A stretch of 64,000 nucleotides of DNA from Anticarsia gemmatalis (Eukaryota; Arthropoda; Insecta; Lepidoptera; Erebidae). Where the stretch lies: contig NC_134758.1 in NCBI RefSeq assembly GCF_050436995.1, forward strand, positions 2,914,001 to 2,978,000. Reading direction: 5' to 3'. Shown here in pieces: positions 1 to 13,600 of this stretch (positions are counted from its first letter, which is position 1; each line of letters begins with the position of its first letter). The notes under the pieces are model-generated. The model worked only from the letters and a program-made list of their open reading frames with translations. It was not told the DNA's origin and ran no database searches. The translations under genes were made by a program, and so were the position numbers.

Positions 1-10
1 ATATATTTAC

Positions 11-3000
11 CTGATCAGGTCTTGAGTTCCTAGGGAGATATAGCGATATATTGTGTGATATGGTCCGAGCCACACGCATCAACTCCGACGCAGGCTTCGG
101 CTCCAACATCGTCTCTAAGTCGTACTCTTGATTCTAAAACAAAAAACAATTAAATTGGCATTTAGTTTATCCTATTAACTCCTAAGCGCGATTGAAAAGT
201 AAAGGCTATTATTACCTATACAAGTTAAAGTCCCGTTGCATTATAATAACACAAATCGCGACAATCCGAAATAGAAATTAACAAATTTTTGCTAATTCTC
301 AAAGACATAATCGTATATGAACAAGCCTGCACGTACGGTACGTTTACGTTAATACGTGCGTATAAGTATACGATTTAAAACTGACCAACAGGTTTCTAAA
401 TTCTTGCTTATGATAAATACAGCGAAAAATAATAGTCTTATTCACCAAATATACCTACATAAAATATTAATCAGATACCGTAAGATACGTTTCAATAGAT
501 AATTTCTGAATTATCATACAAGGTATCTAAAAACATACTGCACTTATTCAAGGCATCTACGAGTAAAAACAAGATTTTCTTTTAACAAATACACCAATAG
601 TATTACCAGTCTATAACTTACGTCAGAGTAATTAGGTCCACCCCATGGCGGGCTGAGGAACACCATGTCGGCGGTGAGGTGCGGCGCGAGCTGGAAGAAG
701 TCGCCCACCATGAAGGTGATGCGCTCCGCCACGCCGTACACCTCCGCGTTGTGGCGAGCCATCGCTATCTTGTGGGGGTCTATGTCGATTGCTATCACTG
801 AAACAATAACAAGTTATTCATTAGTTATTGAGTTTCCATTGTCCAGAAATTTATTACGGGGATTTTTTTTCTTATATCCGTACGCGTATACGTCATATAA
901 TCAATAGTATACGTTCACAGTACATCACAACGTAGGCGTTGGTTGCTACAATATGTTTCAGTCATGCGCGCGCAAAATAACATTGAAGAGAAGTGCGGTA
1001 GATAGAGACGTATCAATGACAGCCGCCCTGCACTCTTCTCTTAAATTCCTTGTTTTCTCTTTTTACTTCGTCGCAGCAACTTGCGGCTATATTCAGGCAC
1101 ACAAAGTTATTTCCTATTACTCATAGACAACCGAGAGAGCTGTTTGTGGGAGAGTTTGCACAGCAATGGGATAGTGACATAGGCTAAAGAAATAAAACAC
1201 GTAAGTTGAGTGTGTACCTTTCTGCGCGGTGTTGGCGAACTGTATGGTGTTCCCGCCGGCGCCGCAGAAGGCGTCGAGCACGACGTCGTAGGCGTACTTG
1301 CTGGCGATGTGCGCCGCCACGCTCTCCGGCGTCACGCTGAACCAGCTCTCGCGGTCCAGCTGGATGCCCTCGTCGAACCTGACGCACATACAACATTATT
1401 CAGACAATCCTTTTTTTGTTTCAAAAAAGAAAACTCCCGCACTAAGAATTGCTCTTGTGTCGCGGGGACTTTTACAAACAACGAACACAACGTACAATCA
1501 GACCCGAAACCATTATTTGTGGATCGCACAAATAATTGTTCCATGTAGGACCTCCCGACGCAATGGTATCCGCGTGGCGACCTAAACCACTGTGCCACGG
1601 AGGATTCTACCATCTGTATACCTATGATTTACATAATATTTATACTCAGTGGCACAAGTAAAAGCATAATGGGCCCGGACATGAAATACTTTGTGTAAAC
1701 TAGCACTTCTCGAGTAGCTTCTTGACGAAAAGATATCTGACAACTAAAAGGCTAGTCCCATTTTCGTGGAAGTTATTACCACTGAGTCAATTCATCGAAC
1801 AAAATTATTATTCAAAAGTTAGACCATATTTTGTCTTAATAAAAATGGCTATGAATGTTTAAATTTTAAAATATTTTATCTTATGAAGTATCGAACGTAT
1901 TAAGTACTCACCTATGAAACAGCGAGTGCCTCTTCTTCCAATACTTATACATTTTAGGATCGTCTCTCAGTTCCACCGGCATGGCTGACGTGTCGATGTC
2001 GTCGTCCAACTTTGCGTAACGCTTCGGCCTCCGTCTTCGCTTAGATTCCACTTGTTGAGTCACTAGCGACCAAAGATTAGATAAGTTTTTAAATATACCC
2101 ATAATTTTAGCTGTGATAACTTTTTTGAGTTATTTATAGTAGAGAGTGAAATGAAAATGTTGGTTTGCTTTTATTCTATAAATGGCTGTTAATAGAGCTG
2201 TCTCAATTCTTATAAACTTGTTTCAAGTAATGGTCACAATCAAATGAGTAACATTTGCATAAACCAATATTTATATCGTAAGGTTTTTAACTTATTGTGT
2301 GAATCATTAGTTAATAAGCGTGGACGCAATTGATGTAAGGATTAAAATTACACATTACAAAGTATCACAAATTAGCTTCTGTGAATTTTGTACTATAATT
2401 ACATAATTGTCATGAAAAAAATACTAATGATTTATACCTGAAACATATTTAATATTAAAACATTTCCAACTCACAATTCATGTGCATGTTAGGGAATGAA
2501 AAATAATTTGGACGCCATTCTTTTAAAAAACATAAAAAGATCCGATACTTTCCCGCCAAAATCAACCTACATATTAATGTAAAAAATATTATTGTTCATA
2601 CCCGGAGGTTCATCAGATTCCGACTTTTCTTTCTCTTCATCATCAGGCAAAGGCACATCGGCCGGATTGACTTTACTATCCTCGTCTAACGAAGGCAGTT
2701 TCTGTAGTTCGTACTCTTTCTTGTTCGAGTCCGTGACGTCATCCACTTTTTCCGTGTCGGACTTCACTTCGGTACAGTCGTCGTCTGTCTGCATGTCTCG
2801 ATCTTCTTGGGATTCTTTGGCTGGCTGGGGGTCAAGAAAAATATATTTATATTATAGTATCAAGTTCTATTTAGTGCCGCGGTTTAATAGGTAGTGTATT
2901 CAGTTTGCTTGCTTTGGTAGCATGAGGCCTTGGGTTTGATTCCCGGATCGGGCAAAGTATTATTGGTGTTTATTTATAAGTATTAGAAATACTTCACAAA

Positions 3001-6000
3001 AGTACCACGTTTGCTAACGTCCCCGGTATATGGCAGTAGGCTTGCCCCCTTTTACATGGGATTACCGTTATTCATTGCAAAAAGTGGGTGTATTGCATAC
3101 ACCCAGTATAAAAGGCCTGTTATTATGTGTGTGTATAAAGGTCACTGGCGTTTTTTCTCTCCTATGAATAAATGACTAACGGATTTGCATCGAATTTAAT
3201 AGATTTGGCCTAAGTTGAATTAAATTGTGCTTCTATATTTTGAAAACAGAAACCAATAGATACATTTGCCAATCTTGGTTCGAACCATAGTAGCTGCATG
3301 CAAGTTTTGAAGCAAGTAATTTTGAATTATCATTACAATTTATATTGCTATTTCTAACTTCAGTTAAACAAATAGTTAAATATTACCTATAGTAAATATA
3401 TCGTCAAACTAACAAAATCTCTTTGAAATATTTACCATTTAGCAAGAATCCTTAAGAACATTATTACAGAGATATTTCAACTCACCTGTTCCACAGCATT
3501 ACCGTCATCATCGAAGTAAGTCTTGCGGCCGCTCGCGAACCGTTTGTACCGCGGCGGGCGCAGCTTGGTGGTACGCTTGCGGTACATCAGCTCGCCCTTA
3601 GGCAAGTTGTCGCCGCGGACGCAGAAGCCCATCATTTGAAACGTGTTCTTGATCTTCTCGGAATCGTCTTCTTCTATTTCGTGACTGGAAATTTATTAAA
3701 GGTAGTAAATTGTTGTTGTCCTGTATGACTAGATGGATGTGAATGAGGCAATGAAGGTTGTAAAGATCGTACCAAGTGGCGGTCTTTGTTCTCTGCCTTC
3801 CCCTATAGGAAAAAGACGTGGTATTATGCATGGATGTGTGTAAATTGTTGTGATGATTATTTTACCAAGATTAACATAGGAATCAGTATTTAAATCTTAA
3901 TCCTACATCTGAAACGATTACTAATCTAAACCAAGTAACTGAATTTGATAAAGATATATCGCGATAAAATCGCAAACCTGTGTTTAATTTGATTTGAAAA
4001 TGATAGTAGATCACTTTAAGCAATAATATTGTTCATATGCTACTTACTGTTTACGTTTTCGTCTTTTATAAGACATTTCGTTTATTCACAAAGAAAAATA
4101 CTGTCGAAATCGTAACTTAATTCACTAGGTACGTAGATAATAATGATAAAAAACTGTGACATTGAAAAGAGCAATCTAATTAGGTAGATAAACATTTTTG
4201 GTAAGCTTTGGGGGAATTCCCCGCGAAAAGACAAATATTTACAAAAGGTGCGTTCGGAAACATAACGCAAATATTCTCACGTTGGTATTGTAGCAAATAA
4301 TACCAGCAAATCGGCTATATTTTTTTCCATTTACAAAATAAATCTCGAATCAAAATCTAAAAAACAAGTTGTAAAGAGTTTTCTTACCTCCTTTTCAACG
4401 ACGCAGACTTTTCCTCCGGTGGATCATCGTCCCCATCATCGTAACTATACGAATTCATATTACTATTATTCGAAGACTTATTCACACTCGAAGACCCGGT
4501 ATTACCATCAGTAGCTTCCTGCATTGGTTTATCACCAGTTTTATTATTATCATCACCAGCGTCTAACGGTTCACTAGCACCTTTAGTTTCCTCTTTCAAC
4601 AAATTCTGAAGTAAAACCCCAACAGATGTTATATATTTTTTACTACTTTTCTTATTCCGTTTCTTAGACTTATTCTTATCTTCTAAAGTTATTTCGTCAA
4701 CTTGATTCTGTATCTCGATGACTGTAGGCATTTCTTGAGAATTACCTTCACTGTTCTCACATTCTATATCCAACGGTTTATCTTCTACTTTTCCGGTTTG
4801 ATCCGGTATAATTTCTATATTAATTTCTGGTGTACCGTCACCGATTTGATTATGTTGAGCCGTGTAATTAGCTAAATGTAATGCATACTGCTCTCCAAAA
4901 TGTTTCTTCCATAGAAACTGCCAGTATTGCTCTGTATCTAATTCTTCTGAAGGTATTTGGTCTAGATTGTCGTACTTATCATCTATGTTTGCTATCCTTG
5001 TCTGATCGTTTGAAGGATCGTCCGAGGAAGAGGAAGACACGCTATAATCGTCTGTTGGTGTTGAATCTGAGGTGACATGACTAGATGTGACGTCATAGCT
5101 CGATAGTGTCAGTTTCGTGACGTTTGTCATTGAGTCCGTACCAGCTAATGTTCTAGGACTCAAAATTCTCTCTTGTTCTGAACAAGACCGCCTCCTTCCT
5201 ATAGGTAGCCAAGCTTCGTCTTTATTCAACTCATTGATTCTATCAATTTTCTCCTGTTGATTCTGATTTGGGTTAGTAGAAGTCTTCTTATATGGATTGA
5301 CTTTGGAATCGTAAGAAAATTTCCTTTCCCTCATTTCATCATCACCAGCTTTTGGACTAGAATCTGATTGTTTCCTATAAATCTGATCTACTGAATGCTG
5401 TTTGGGGATATTATTTTCATCCATAATAAGATCATTATTCTCCCCAAGATAAGCAGGATTTATATAATCACTGTATTTTTTTATCCATGACGCCCAAATG
5501 AGTCGTTCTCCATTCACAGCCCAGAATTTCTCCCAAGTGGTTTCAGAATCGTAGTTTTCATTTATTTCTGTGTTACCAAAGTCTTGGTCCATGCGTTCTA
5601 TTTTGTCGTGAGTGTCGGAGTGGTAGTCTTGGTATGTTAGGTCGGCTCCACTGTCACTGGGCTGGAGAGCATGTGATATTGTGCCATGGTTGTGGGCCGG
5701 GTCATGCTCGTCTGTGGAGCAACAGTTGTCTGTGTGTGATGCACTACAGTAGCAACTGGCACCTTCATCTCTCTGTAAAAGAAAATGATCATGAGTTTTT
5801 ATGTACAAAATAGAGCAACAGTATGGAATTGGTATAGACTCAGGACATGTATATCTAAAAATATATTCTTGATTTGGTGTAGATTTGAATTCACAATGGA
5901 ATTTTAAGGATACAACTACAAACTTAATTATATCAACTTACACTGCATTGGGTTCAAACAGGTATAGTTTGGTTTATAAACCTTCAGTTGATTTATAAAG

Positions 6001-6936
6001 CAAATTTTACTGTCATCTTGGTACTTTTTTAATATAAAGGATAATTATTATTCTGCTTAAACCAACTCACCTCACATTTAACCTTATAAGAGGTATCCAG
6101 AGAGAAGTGCACATGTGAATGATCTTCCCAGTCTTGTGACTGTGAGTCTCTTAGCACTTCCACATCACTTTCACTTACATACTCCTTGTCAACAAAGTAT
6201 GTCTTTACCCCATCCCTAAAAAAAAGAAACATATTTAGCTATGAATTTTAATCTAGTGCTATGCAGGCTGAATAGATAGTTATCTTTGCCCTTATATTGA
6301 GTATAGATGACCATTATTGACTATGATGATGTTCTATTGTTTTATTTTTGTTATAGTTTATGTTAATTTACCAAGTGAGAGTCATCTGAAAGAAGGTCTT
6401 ATGGTAGCAACTAGAAAAAAACAAACATATTCTATGTCCTGCTTCATTCATTTGAGTGACTACAGTGTATTGCAAATTATTCAGATGTTATTTGGGTAAT
6501 CTAGAGTTAACAAGGGTAATAGTGAACCCAATAACATCCAAATATACAGGTGACATTACTTACATTCTTTCTGTCTAAGACTGTGGGGTAAAAATAGTCT
6601 CTACTTTTGTAACATGAGATTGTGAGGTTCTCTATCCACAAGTAAATTAATTATTTATATCCAGGGAACCACATAGACATGAAGGTTGCATGTTTACATG
6701 GCCCAAATACAAAATTTATTCACAGTGATAAATCTCCCTCCATCATGCCATGTAATTTATTAGATTGCATTACCATATACAATGTGCGTTACTTACTTGA
6801 TGAAAACCCTGCTGCAGAAGCAGTAAATGTAGTTATCTTCATCATCTCTAGCCTCCTCATTGTCATCACCAACGTAGAAATTAAATTCAGCAAGGGTCTC
6901 ACATCGTTGGTAGTTATCATAATAATATTCCGACAT
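11..6936 (-). CDS. Tgs1: Trimethylguanosine synthase (TGS1), 3' end beyond the window
   Basis: Converts the m7G cap of snRNAs and snoRNAs to the 2,2,7-trimethyl form using S-adenosylmethionine, in nucleus and cytoplasm (family knowledge). Proposed coding exons in gene order: 6797-6936, 6071-6215, 4388-5772, optional 4048-4062, 3486-3684, 2602-2824, 1912-2110, 1218-1378, 622-797, 11-133; phase closes at each join, giving about 920 visible residues. The N-terminal 700 residues are acidic, low-complexity and poorly conserved, as in other animals. The catalytic domain is clear: KYWKKRHSLFHRFDEG, then motif I DAFCGAGGNT (about residues 804-813), IAIDIDPHKIAMARHNAEVY, and the catalytic-site motif SPPWGGPNYSD (about 871-881). 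The last visible exon ends LPRNSRPDQ at a good donor, so roughly the last 40-50 residues lie left of the window. The exon 7 acceptor is uncertain: 2110 or 2062 both keep frame. Confidence 0.93.
1445..1612 (-). repeat. tRNA-derived SINE copy, minus orientation, in a TGS1 intron
   Basis: Reading on the minus strand from about 1612, the sequence begins CCTCCGTGGCACAGTGG, typical of lepidopteran tRNA-derived SINEs with an A-box-like segment. It then passes through GCGTCGGGAGGTCC and a TTTGTGCGATCCACAAATA segment to a CCCGCGACACAAGAGC end. The B box (GGTTCGATTCC) expected after GGGAGGTCC is absent, so this copy is probably internally deleted and inactive. Ends are approximate. It lies in the intron between TGS1 exons 7 and 8. 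Confidence 0.6.
2874..3175 (+). repeat. tRNA-derived SINE copy in a TGS1 intron
   Basis: A tRNA-like head (GCGGTTTAATAGGTAGTG) is followed by a good pol III B box, GGTTTGATTCCCGG, at 2933-2946. Next comes the tail-region sequence ATCGGGCAAAGTATTATTGG, which I recognise from noctuid-type SINEs. About 300 bp in all; the exact ends and any target duplication were not resolved. It lies in the intron between the TGS1 exons at 2602-2824 and 3486-3684, in the opposite orientation to the gene. Confidence 0.6.
4048..4062 (-). other. Possible 15-nt in-frame microexon of TGS1
   Basis: Between TGS1 exons ending at 4388 and starting at 3684 there is a 15-nt stretch with AG before it (TATAAAAG) and a consensus donor after it (GTAAGT at 4047-4042). 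It would add five residues, RRKRK-like, without changing frame; skipping it also keeps frame. The human protein has a lysine-rich run near this point (from memory), which fits a basic insert. The acceptor has a poor pyrimidine tract, so inclusion is uncertain. Confidence 0.35.
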
Positions 6937-7697
6937 CTTAACACTACCACGTTCTTCTACACTTATAACAATAAACTACACGTCGATTACATTGATATTA
7001 TTCCACACACATAGTAATGAATTCACTTTCTCAGTAAAATAATTATTTTAGTAACCCTCGCAGAAAATCGAAGGGTCGCTCGCATATATGTACGTTTCGT
7101 TACATACAAAACAGAGCCTCATGATTATGTCAATACTAGAACTAGGGCAAACTTTATCGATTTGTTCGCTGTTTTATGCGTGTAATGAAATGTTATCGTC
7201 TTCTGATGGGTTCAAATACCAACAACAAGTTCAGCGCCCGAATACAATTTATAATATTGTGGAGTAAAAATTATGACTTTTTTCATATATGCACAGAATT
7301 ATAATAATTAATGATAATGATTGATAATATTACTAGGTATTTCTTCAAGTTTAAGGAATCATCATCGGTATAGCAGCAGTCTATTTTTTAAAGAGAGAAT
7401 ATGACCGATACGTACTCTTAAATATCATAATAAAGAACAGTAAACATTTGTATTTTTGAATAACAAACATGTAACTAAATGCAACTTTACGTTAATAAAG
7501 TAAGTTCTGCCTGGTCTTAACATATAGTTAACATTAATGAAACCCAAATGTGTGTTTTTATGAACGGAACGTATTTGGCATTTACCATGTGTTTCATCTG
7601 TCACTTTATCAAACCCTACAGCACGTTTGCGATACGCGAGTTTGTTTGCTAGAATATAACTTGAGATTTTGCGCAAAATACATAAAATTCCGAGAAA
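6937..7697. promoter_or_regulatory. Shared divergent promoter region of TGS1 and LSG1
   Basis: The two start codons lie 761 bp apart and point away from each other, so both promoters, and any 5' UTRs, must fit here unless upstream exons exist. The only recognisable element is TATCGAT at 7155-7161, which matches the core of the insect DRE (TATCGATA) typical of housekeeping promoters. No TATA box stands out. The role of the site is inferred. Confidence 0.45.
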
Positions 7698-10600
7698 ATG
7701 GGGAAGAAAAACAAAGAGTCTTTAGGGAGAGCCCTTATTAAAGACAGATTTTCGAAGAACCGACACAGAAAACATGTTGAAGACAACACCATGGTGAGCG
7801 ATGTTGTTTTATATTTACAAACCTATTTTAATGTTTTTAAAAAGTAAAACTTATTATAATATACTTTAGAATCGACAAGACTAAAAACTTATTCGTGCGC
7901 TAAACTCTAAAAGAGCATAAACCTACAACAGTTCATAGATTATTTTCGAAATCTTATTTGTTTTCGTCACGTTTTAAAGAATGATTTTCAGTTTTATGTA
8001 TTTCAAAATGTTGCGAAATATTAAAACCTTCCTGAAAATTGCCCCTAAATCAAAATCTGTTTCAGTTTTATAAATTTCCAAGTACCTACCTACAAAATAT
8101 TTTTTTCTTACCAGAATCATATTGTAAAAATAAAATAACCAATTTCAATAAGTTTTTTTCCTCTACCTGTATTTACTTTAAAAAAGTTAATATTTTAAAT
8201 ACATTTTCTTCTATCAAAGCTATGTTATAAAACATTTTATTTATATTTTCAGCTGCATACAACAGAAGTAAACGATGGTTACGACTGGGGCCGTCTCAAC
8301 TTACAATCAGTGACAGCAGAATCATCATTGCAAGAGTTCCTCTCTACTGCGGAGCTAGCTCAAAGAGAATTCACAGCAGAGAAACTGAACATGAGATATA
8401 TAAAGTTTATACCTAGTGAAGTGGAGGTAGCGACCTCACAGCCTGACTTTGATGAGCCCCTGACAGTACCTCGAAGGTGAGATTTACCTGGCAGTAGTAT
8501 AAGATTCTGAAATTTACTTTGAACATGGGTATCATAGTCCATGGTTTCCTAGCATTATCTTAGGATAATGAATAATAAACCACAGGACAAAGTCTTATTT
8601 CTTTTATTTTGAAAACAAAGATAGAATAGATAAAAGAAACTATTATGTGGCTCAAAATTCAACATATCAAGTAATTATAACTCTGTATGTATTTTAGTAG
8701 ATGAGTCACAAGTTCTTGAAATTCTGCTACCACATAAAACAGTTTTTATTTAGATACTGTATGTAAATGTTGTTGATTATGTAAATTTTACTGTTTTACT
8801 TAGTAGCATTGTGCTTTTACTTATTAGTTTTATCTTTTGATACTCAGCCATTCAGAACTTGCAATGCTTTATTAAGGTCAAGTGGCAACATTTTAAACAT
8901 TCTTATTAAAATATTATCTTCAACATTACAGACCACCATGGCACCCAGGCATATCAGCTGAAGATCAAATGACAAAAGAAAGGGAATCATTCTTGGACTG
9001 GCGTCGTCACCTGAATGAGTTGCAGGCTAAACTCGGTGCAGCCGTAACTCCTTATGAACGTAACCTGGAGCTGTGGAAACAGTTGTGGAGGACTTTGGAG
9101 AAATCTGATGTTGTACTTATCCTTTTAGATGCTAGGAATCCTTTGTTATTCAGGTATGTAATAACTGCATATACAGTGTCAGTAGCAAGTTTAGATTACT
9201 GTGCCAGTGATCAATACAACAACAAACAATCAATACAAGGTTCAGACTGCCTATTATTGCAGTAAGCATTGTACTTTCAGTATTGTAAGTCTGATTCGAC
9301 TGCCAGCTCCTTGCATTTTCAATTGTTATTCTGATTGATTTTCATCCATTATAGTGTATGTGAGCATTAGGTTTTCTTTGTGATGCATTAACAAAAAAAA
9401 TTTTCAAATAGATCAATGCATTTAGGCAAAAATAGTATTGTAGTTTTAACTATATAAAAAATATTTTTTCAGATGTGCAGACTTGGAACAGTATGCCGCT
9501 GATCAAAAGTGCAAATGTATTCTTCTGTTGAACAAGGCTGATTTGACCAATGAATATGAAAGGAAATGTTGGGCAGAGTATTTTACTAAAGAGGTAAGAA
9601 ACCTGATATCATTTTAATTAGTAGTTTAACTTTGTAATTAACAATTACAATTAAATGAGATTAATTTTTAAAGCCACCTTTTCTAGACATCTGGTGACTG
9701 ACTTTAGGAATCAATCAGAGGGACTTAATAACACAAAAATTAAATGGATGTATTTACTTTGCTTTCAACTTTCTATAGGCAGAATAATTTAGTTTTCTTT
9801 TCTTTCCAGAATGTATCAATAATATTCTTCTCAGCAGCCAAAAGTACAAACGAACGTAAAATATCAGAAGCCAGTGATGAACCAACAAGTAGCAACATAG
9901 ACAATGACTCCGAAACTGAATCAGCGGACTCCGAGGAAGATATCGATGAAAATGAAGCCTTAACATGTACAGAAGAAGACATAGAATTGTTTAAAAAGCA
10001 ACTGTCGGATATTGACAAAGCTGTGTGCACTACTGCAGATAAGATTGACAGGATTCAGGAAACGCTGGATAAAGTTGTTGAATGTCTACGACTTGGGAAA
10101 CCTGTTGAAGACTATAGGAATAGTGAAACTACTGTAAATGATAATAAAGAGGAAATAGTACACAGTGAGGTGAAAGTACAAAATTCCCACGAGATATTTG
10201 ATAGAGAGAAATTGTTGGAAGTGTTGAAACAGACTACAGTTGACAAGTTGAAGAATCCTCCAAGGTTAAGTGTGGGGATGATTGGATATCCTAATGTGGG
10301 GAAGTCTAGTACTGTTAATGTTTTAATGCAGACTAAGAAGGTGAGTAAATTGTTGGTTCAAGAGGTTAAATAAAGCAGATCTTTTGTAACCCTAATGTTT
10401 TACATTATTGTAGAGTTGTTTTTGTCCCTATATCTTTATAATGTAAATCTTGCTGTACCTGTAAAATATTTATATTTAATTATTTATATATTTACTATTA
10501 CAGCTGCTTTTGAGTTAATTTTTGTGTAAAGGAAAGGAACCATTCTTTAATTATACTTTATAAATCTTTGACTAAGGTCTTCAACTATCTGCTTGTTAAA

Positions 10601-13600
10601 CAGCAAAATGTTAAATTATTATATACTGAGTCTACTATTCATTTTCCTATATAAATTACAATAATTGTTTGTTTCACAGGTGAGTGTAAGCTCAATGCCG
10701 GGTCACACACGTCACATCCAGTCCCTAATACTGGACGACCAGATAGAACTACTGGACTGTCCTGGGTTGGTGCTGCCTGCGTACGCCGTCGCACCTGACC
10801 TGCTACTCACTGCAGTGTTGCCTATTGACCAGGTCAGTATATTTACACTGATATAAAATTGTACATATTTGGGCCTAAACTTGGGACTGTTCATATAACA
10901 GGTTTATCTACCAACTAAGAACGGAAACTGTTATATTATTTGATGACTGATTATTTCGCTGTAGCTTTGGACGCACGAAAATCTCGTTCTTTAAGGTAGT
11001 ATTTCTGCCATGAAATTCTAATTGATGACTTGGAATGTGTAATTTGGGGTCACAGACCTCTGAGTTTTGGAGGACAGTGTCTTACCGGTCGTGTCGCTTA
11101 AAGTCCCACTGGAATATGGAAATGAAATCATAAAGAGTCAATTAATTGTACACTACCTACTATTTGGTTTTGATAAAATTTGTTTGAGCAGCTATATAAT
11201 GTCTTCATAGTTTATATATTATCATTCTAAAAGTATTTAGGTGAAATAAAACACACATTTCCAACAAATTATTTATTTATTTCCCACACAGATGCGTGCC
11301 CACGACGCAGCGATGGCCCGTCTATGTCAGTTGGTCAGCAAACACACGTTCGTTGAGAAATACGGCCTTCTGCTGCCAGACGACGGGTCTAAGGAACCTG
11401 ATTATAAGCAGATACTTACTGCACATGCTTGTGAGTATGCCTGATCTACTTGCATTGTGATTTTATTGTTCAGAGATTGTAAACCATGGTTATGAATTAT
11501 TTTTCAAAAAGCAGAACTGTTTAATGTATAGTATACAAAAATGCATTTATTTAATATTATACAAGAACATTGTTTATAGTTTTCTAATTCAAAAATTTTG
11601 TGTGTTTATTCAAATTCACTTTTGAAATAAAAAATCTGTTATAACAGAATGAGCTCCTCTGTAGATAAATCTCCTTAGATGATCAAACGATAGCAGCAAA
11701 GCATATTATTTTGAAGATTGTGTTCATGAAGACTAGTTAAAAAAATGACAGTGTTTTTCACTACCTACTTTTGTTTGGTCCTGTCTAAAAAGACTTATGG
11801 TATAAAAAATTCTAACAATATCTTTCTTCCAGTCAACCGCGGCTTCATGACAGCAGCTGGTCAGCCGGACCAGTCGCGTTCAGCTCGTATACTGCTCAAG
11901 GAGGCCGCTAGCGGTCGTTTGCGCTGGGCGCAGTTACCGCCTGGCGCTGAACCACAACCACTTGATGATCTACTCGAAGATAAGAAGAATGAGAGGAGGA
12001 AGCCTACTCCAAGAGAGACCAGGGCTGTAGAGGTAAGTTAATGCTTTAGAACAGTCTTTTAGTGTATCAGTCGGACTACTTACTCTACTTAGGTTTAGCC
12101 ATGTGGTTCCTGGTCTTTTTAATGGCTATCATACTTCGATTTTAATGTTTACAAATCTGATATTTTCTTAACCCTTTAATTCCAAAATCATGGTTTACTT
12201 TCATAGCATGTAGTCTTTATTTAAATATTTTATTATATTGTTCCTCGCAGGGGTGGCGAAACAAGTCCAATGAGATCGACAACGCATTCTTCGCACAGAA
12301 GAAAAGTACCGCACATGTGAAAGGAAAACCAATTTTGGGGTAAGTTACTTCGAATACACTCACATTTATAATCAATTTGAGTAAAATCTGCAATATTATT
12401 TTAATTCTTGATTTATACATTTCGACAAATCTTGCCACGCCTTAAACATACTCTAACTAATTACAAAATTATTCGCTAAATAAATTAATAAACAGAACTA
12501 TCATACGCGTCCGCAGTACATCGTACGTACAAATAGTTTCGACCACGCCCATAACAACCAGATATTTTTACATCAATGAACTTACCGACCTCCATGCAAT
12601 GTAAAAATACACGCAATACTTGGCCGAGATGAAAGATATCTACGTTATTATCAATTAGAGCTAAGGGAAACCTAAATAAACTGTGTTAAGAGAAATAGCC
12701 ACCCTGGATGGTAGCCAAGTGGTAATTCATAAAGTTTGAGCATCTTTATGAGTTGGTGTAACGATGCCGAGAATTGCCGTCGTAACACGCGGCTTGATTC
12801 TGTACGTAGTTTTTGTAGCTTTATAGAAAAGTTCAACTTTATGGCGGAAATATGTGAACGAAAAAACAAAATTAATGATTATGTTTGTAATAAGTAACAA
12901 AGGAGATCGGCAGATTTCGTACAGCTTAAAGTTTGTGTTGTTTCGTAACAGAATTTGTACCACTTATTAAGGGGACTAAGTCACTTATTTTTATTTGGGA
13001 GTATTATTTTTAGAAGTCCGGATTAATTAGAAAGTATTTGTTTATTTAAATAATAATTTTTGGTCTATGGCTTATATTTGTTGACAACTAAAGAAAAAGA
13101 AAATCTCATGAGACGTCACTGTTGGTCTGACGTCTACGCATCCGCTAATTTGCTGTTGTTTTGGATTGTGGTTTTGAGTTTTGACAGCATCTGAACAATT
13201 CACCGAACTATCGGGGCTTCTTAAAATCGACATAACTTTTACCTCCCAACTTTTAAAAATATAATAATTTTAAATAAGCTTGTCTATCATATTAGCTACC
13301 AATTTAAACAAAAAGTAAACCTAAACATGACATTTTATAAGCTGTACGAATTCTTCATACAAACCTGCCGTTCGCCTTTACATTGTAGCACACCTTAAAA
13401 ACCGACTAAGAAAAAAATCTGCTTCAGTTATCAAAAATGTATTTGTTTTAAAAACGCAAATACATTTTTGACAACTACGGAATTAAGTGGTTTTCATATT
13501 GCTATAGCTTTTGAATTGGAAGTGCCGTATTTGTTTTGCGTTTACATGTTAAATTATGTTACAATCGTCATATTCACTATGTTAGTTATTACAATGTTTT

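Noticed and set aside
1184..1548. Several overlapping frames on both strands near TGS1 exon 8
   Set aside because: GC-rich shadow frames of the methyltransferase exon and the adjoining SINE.
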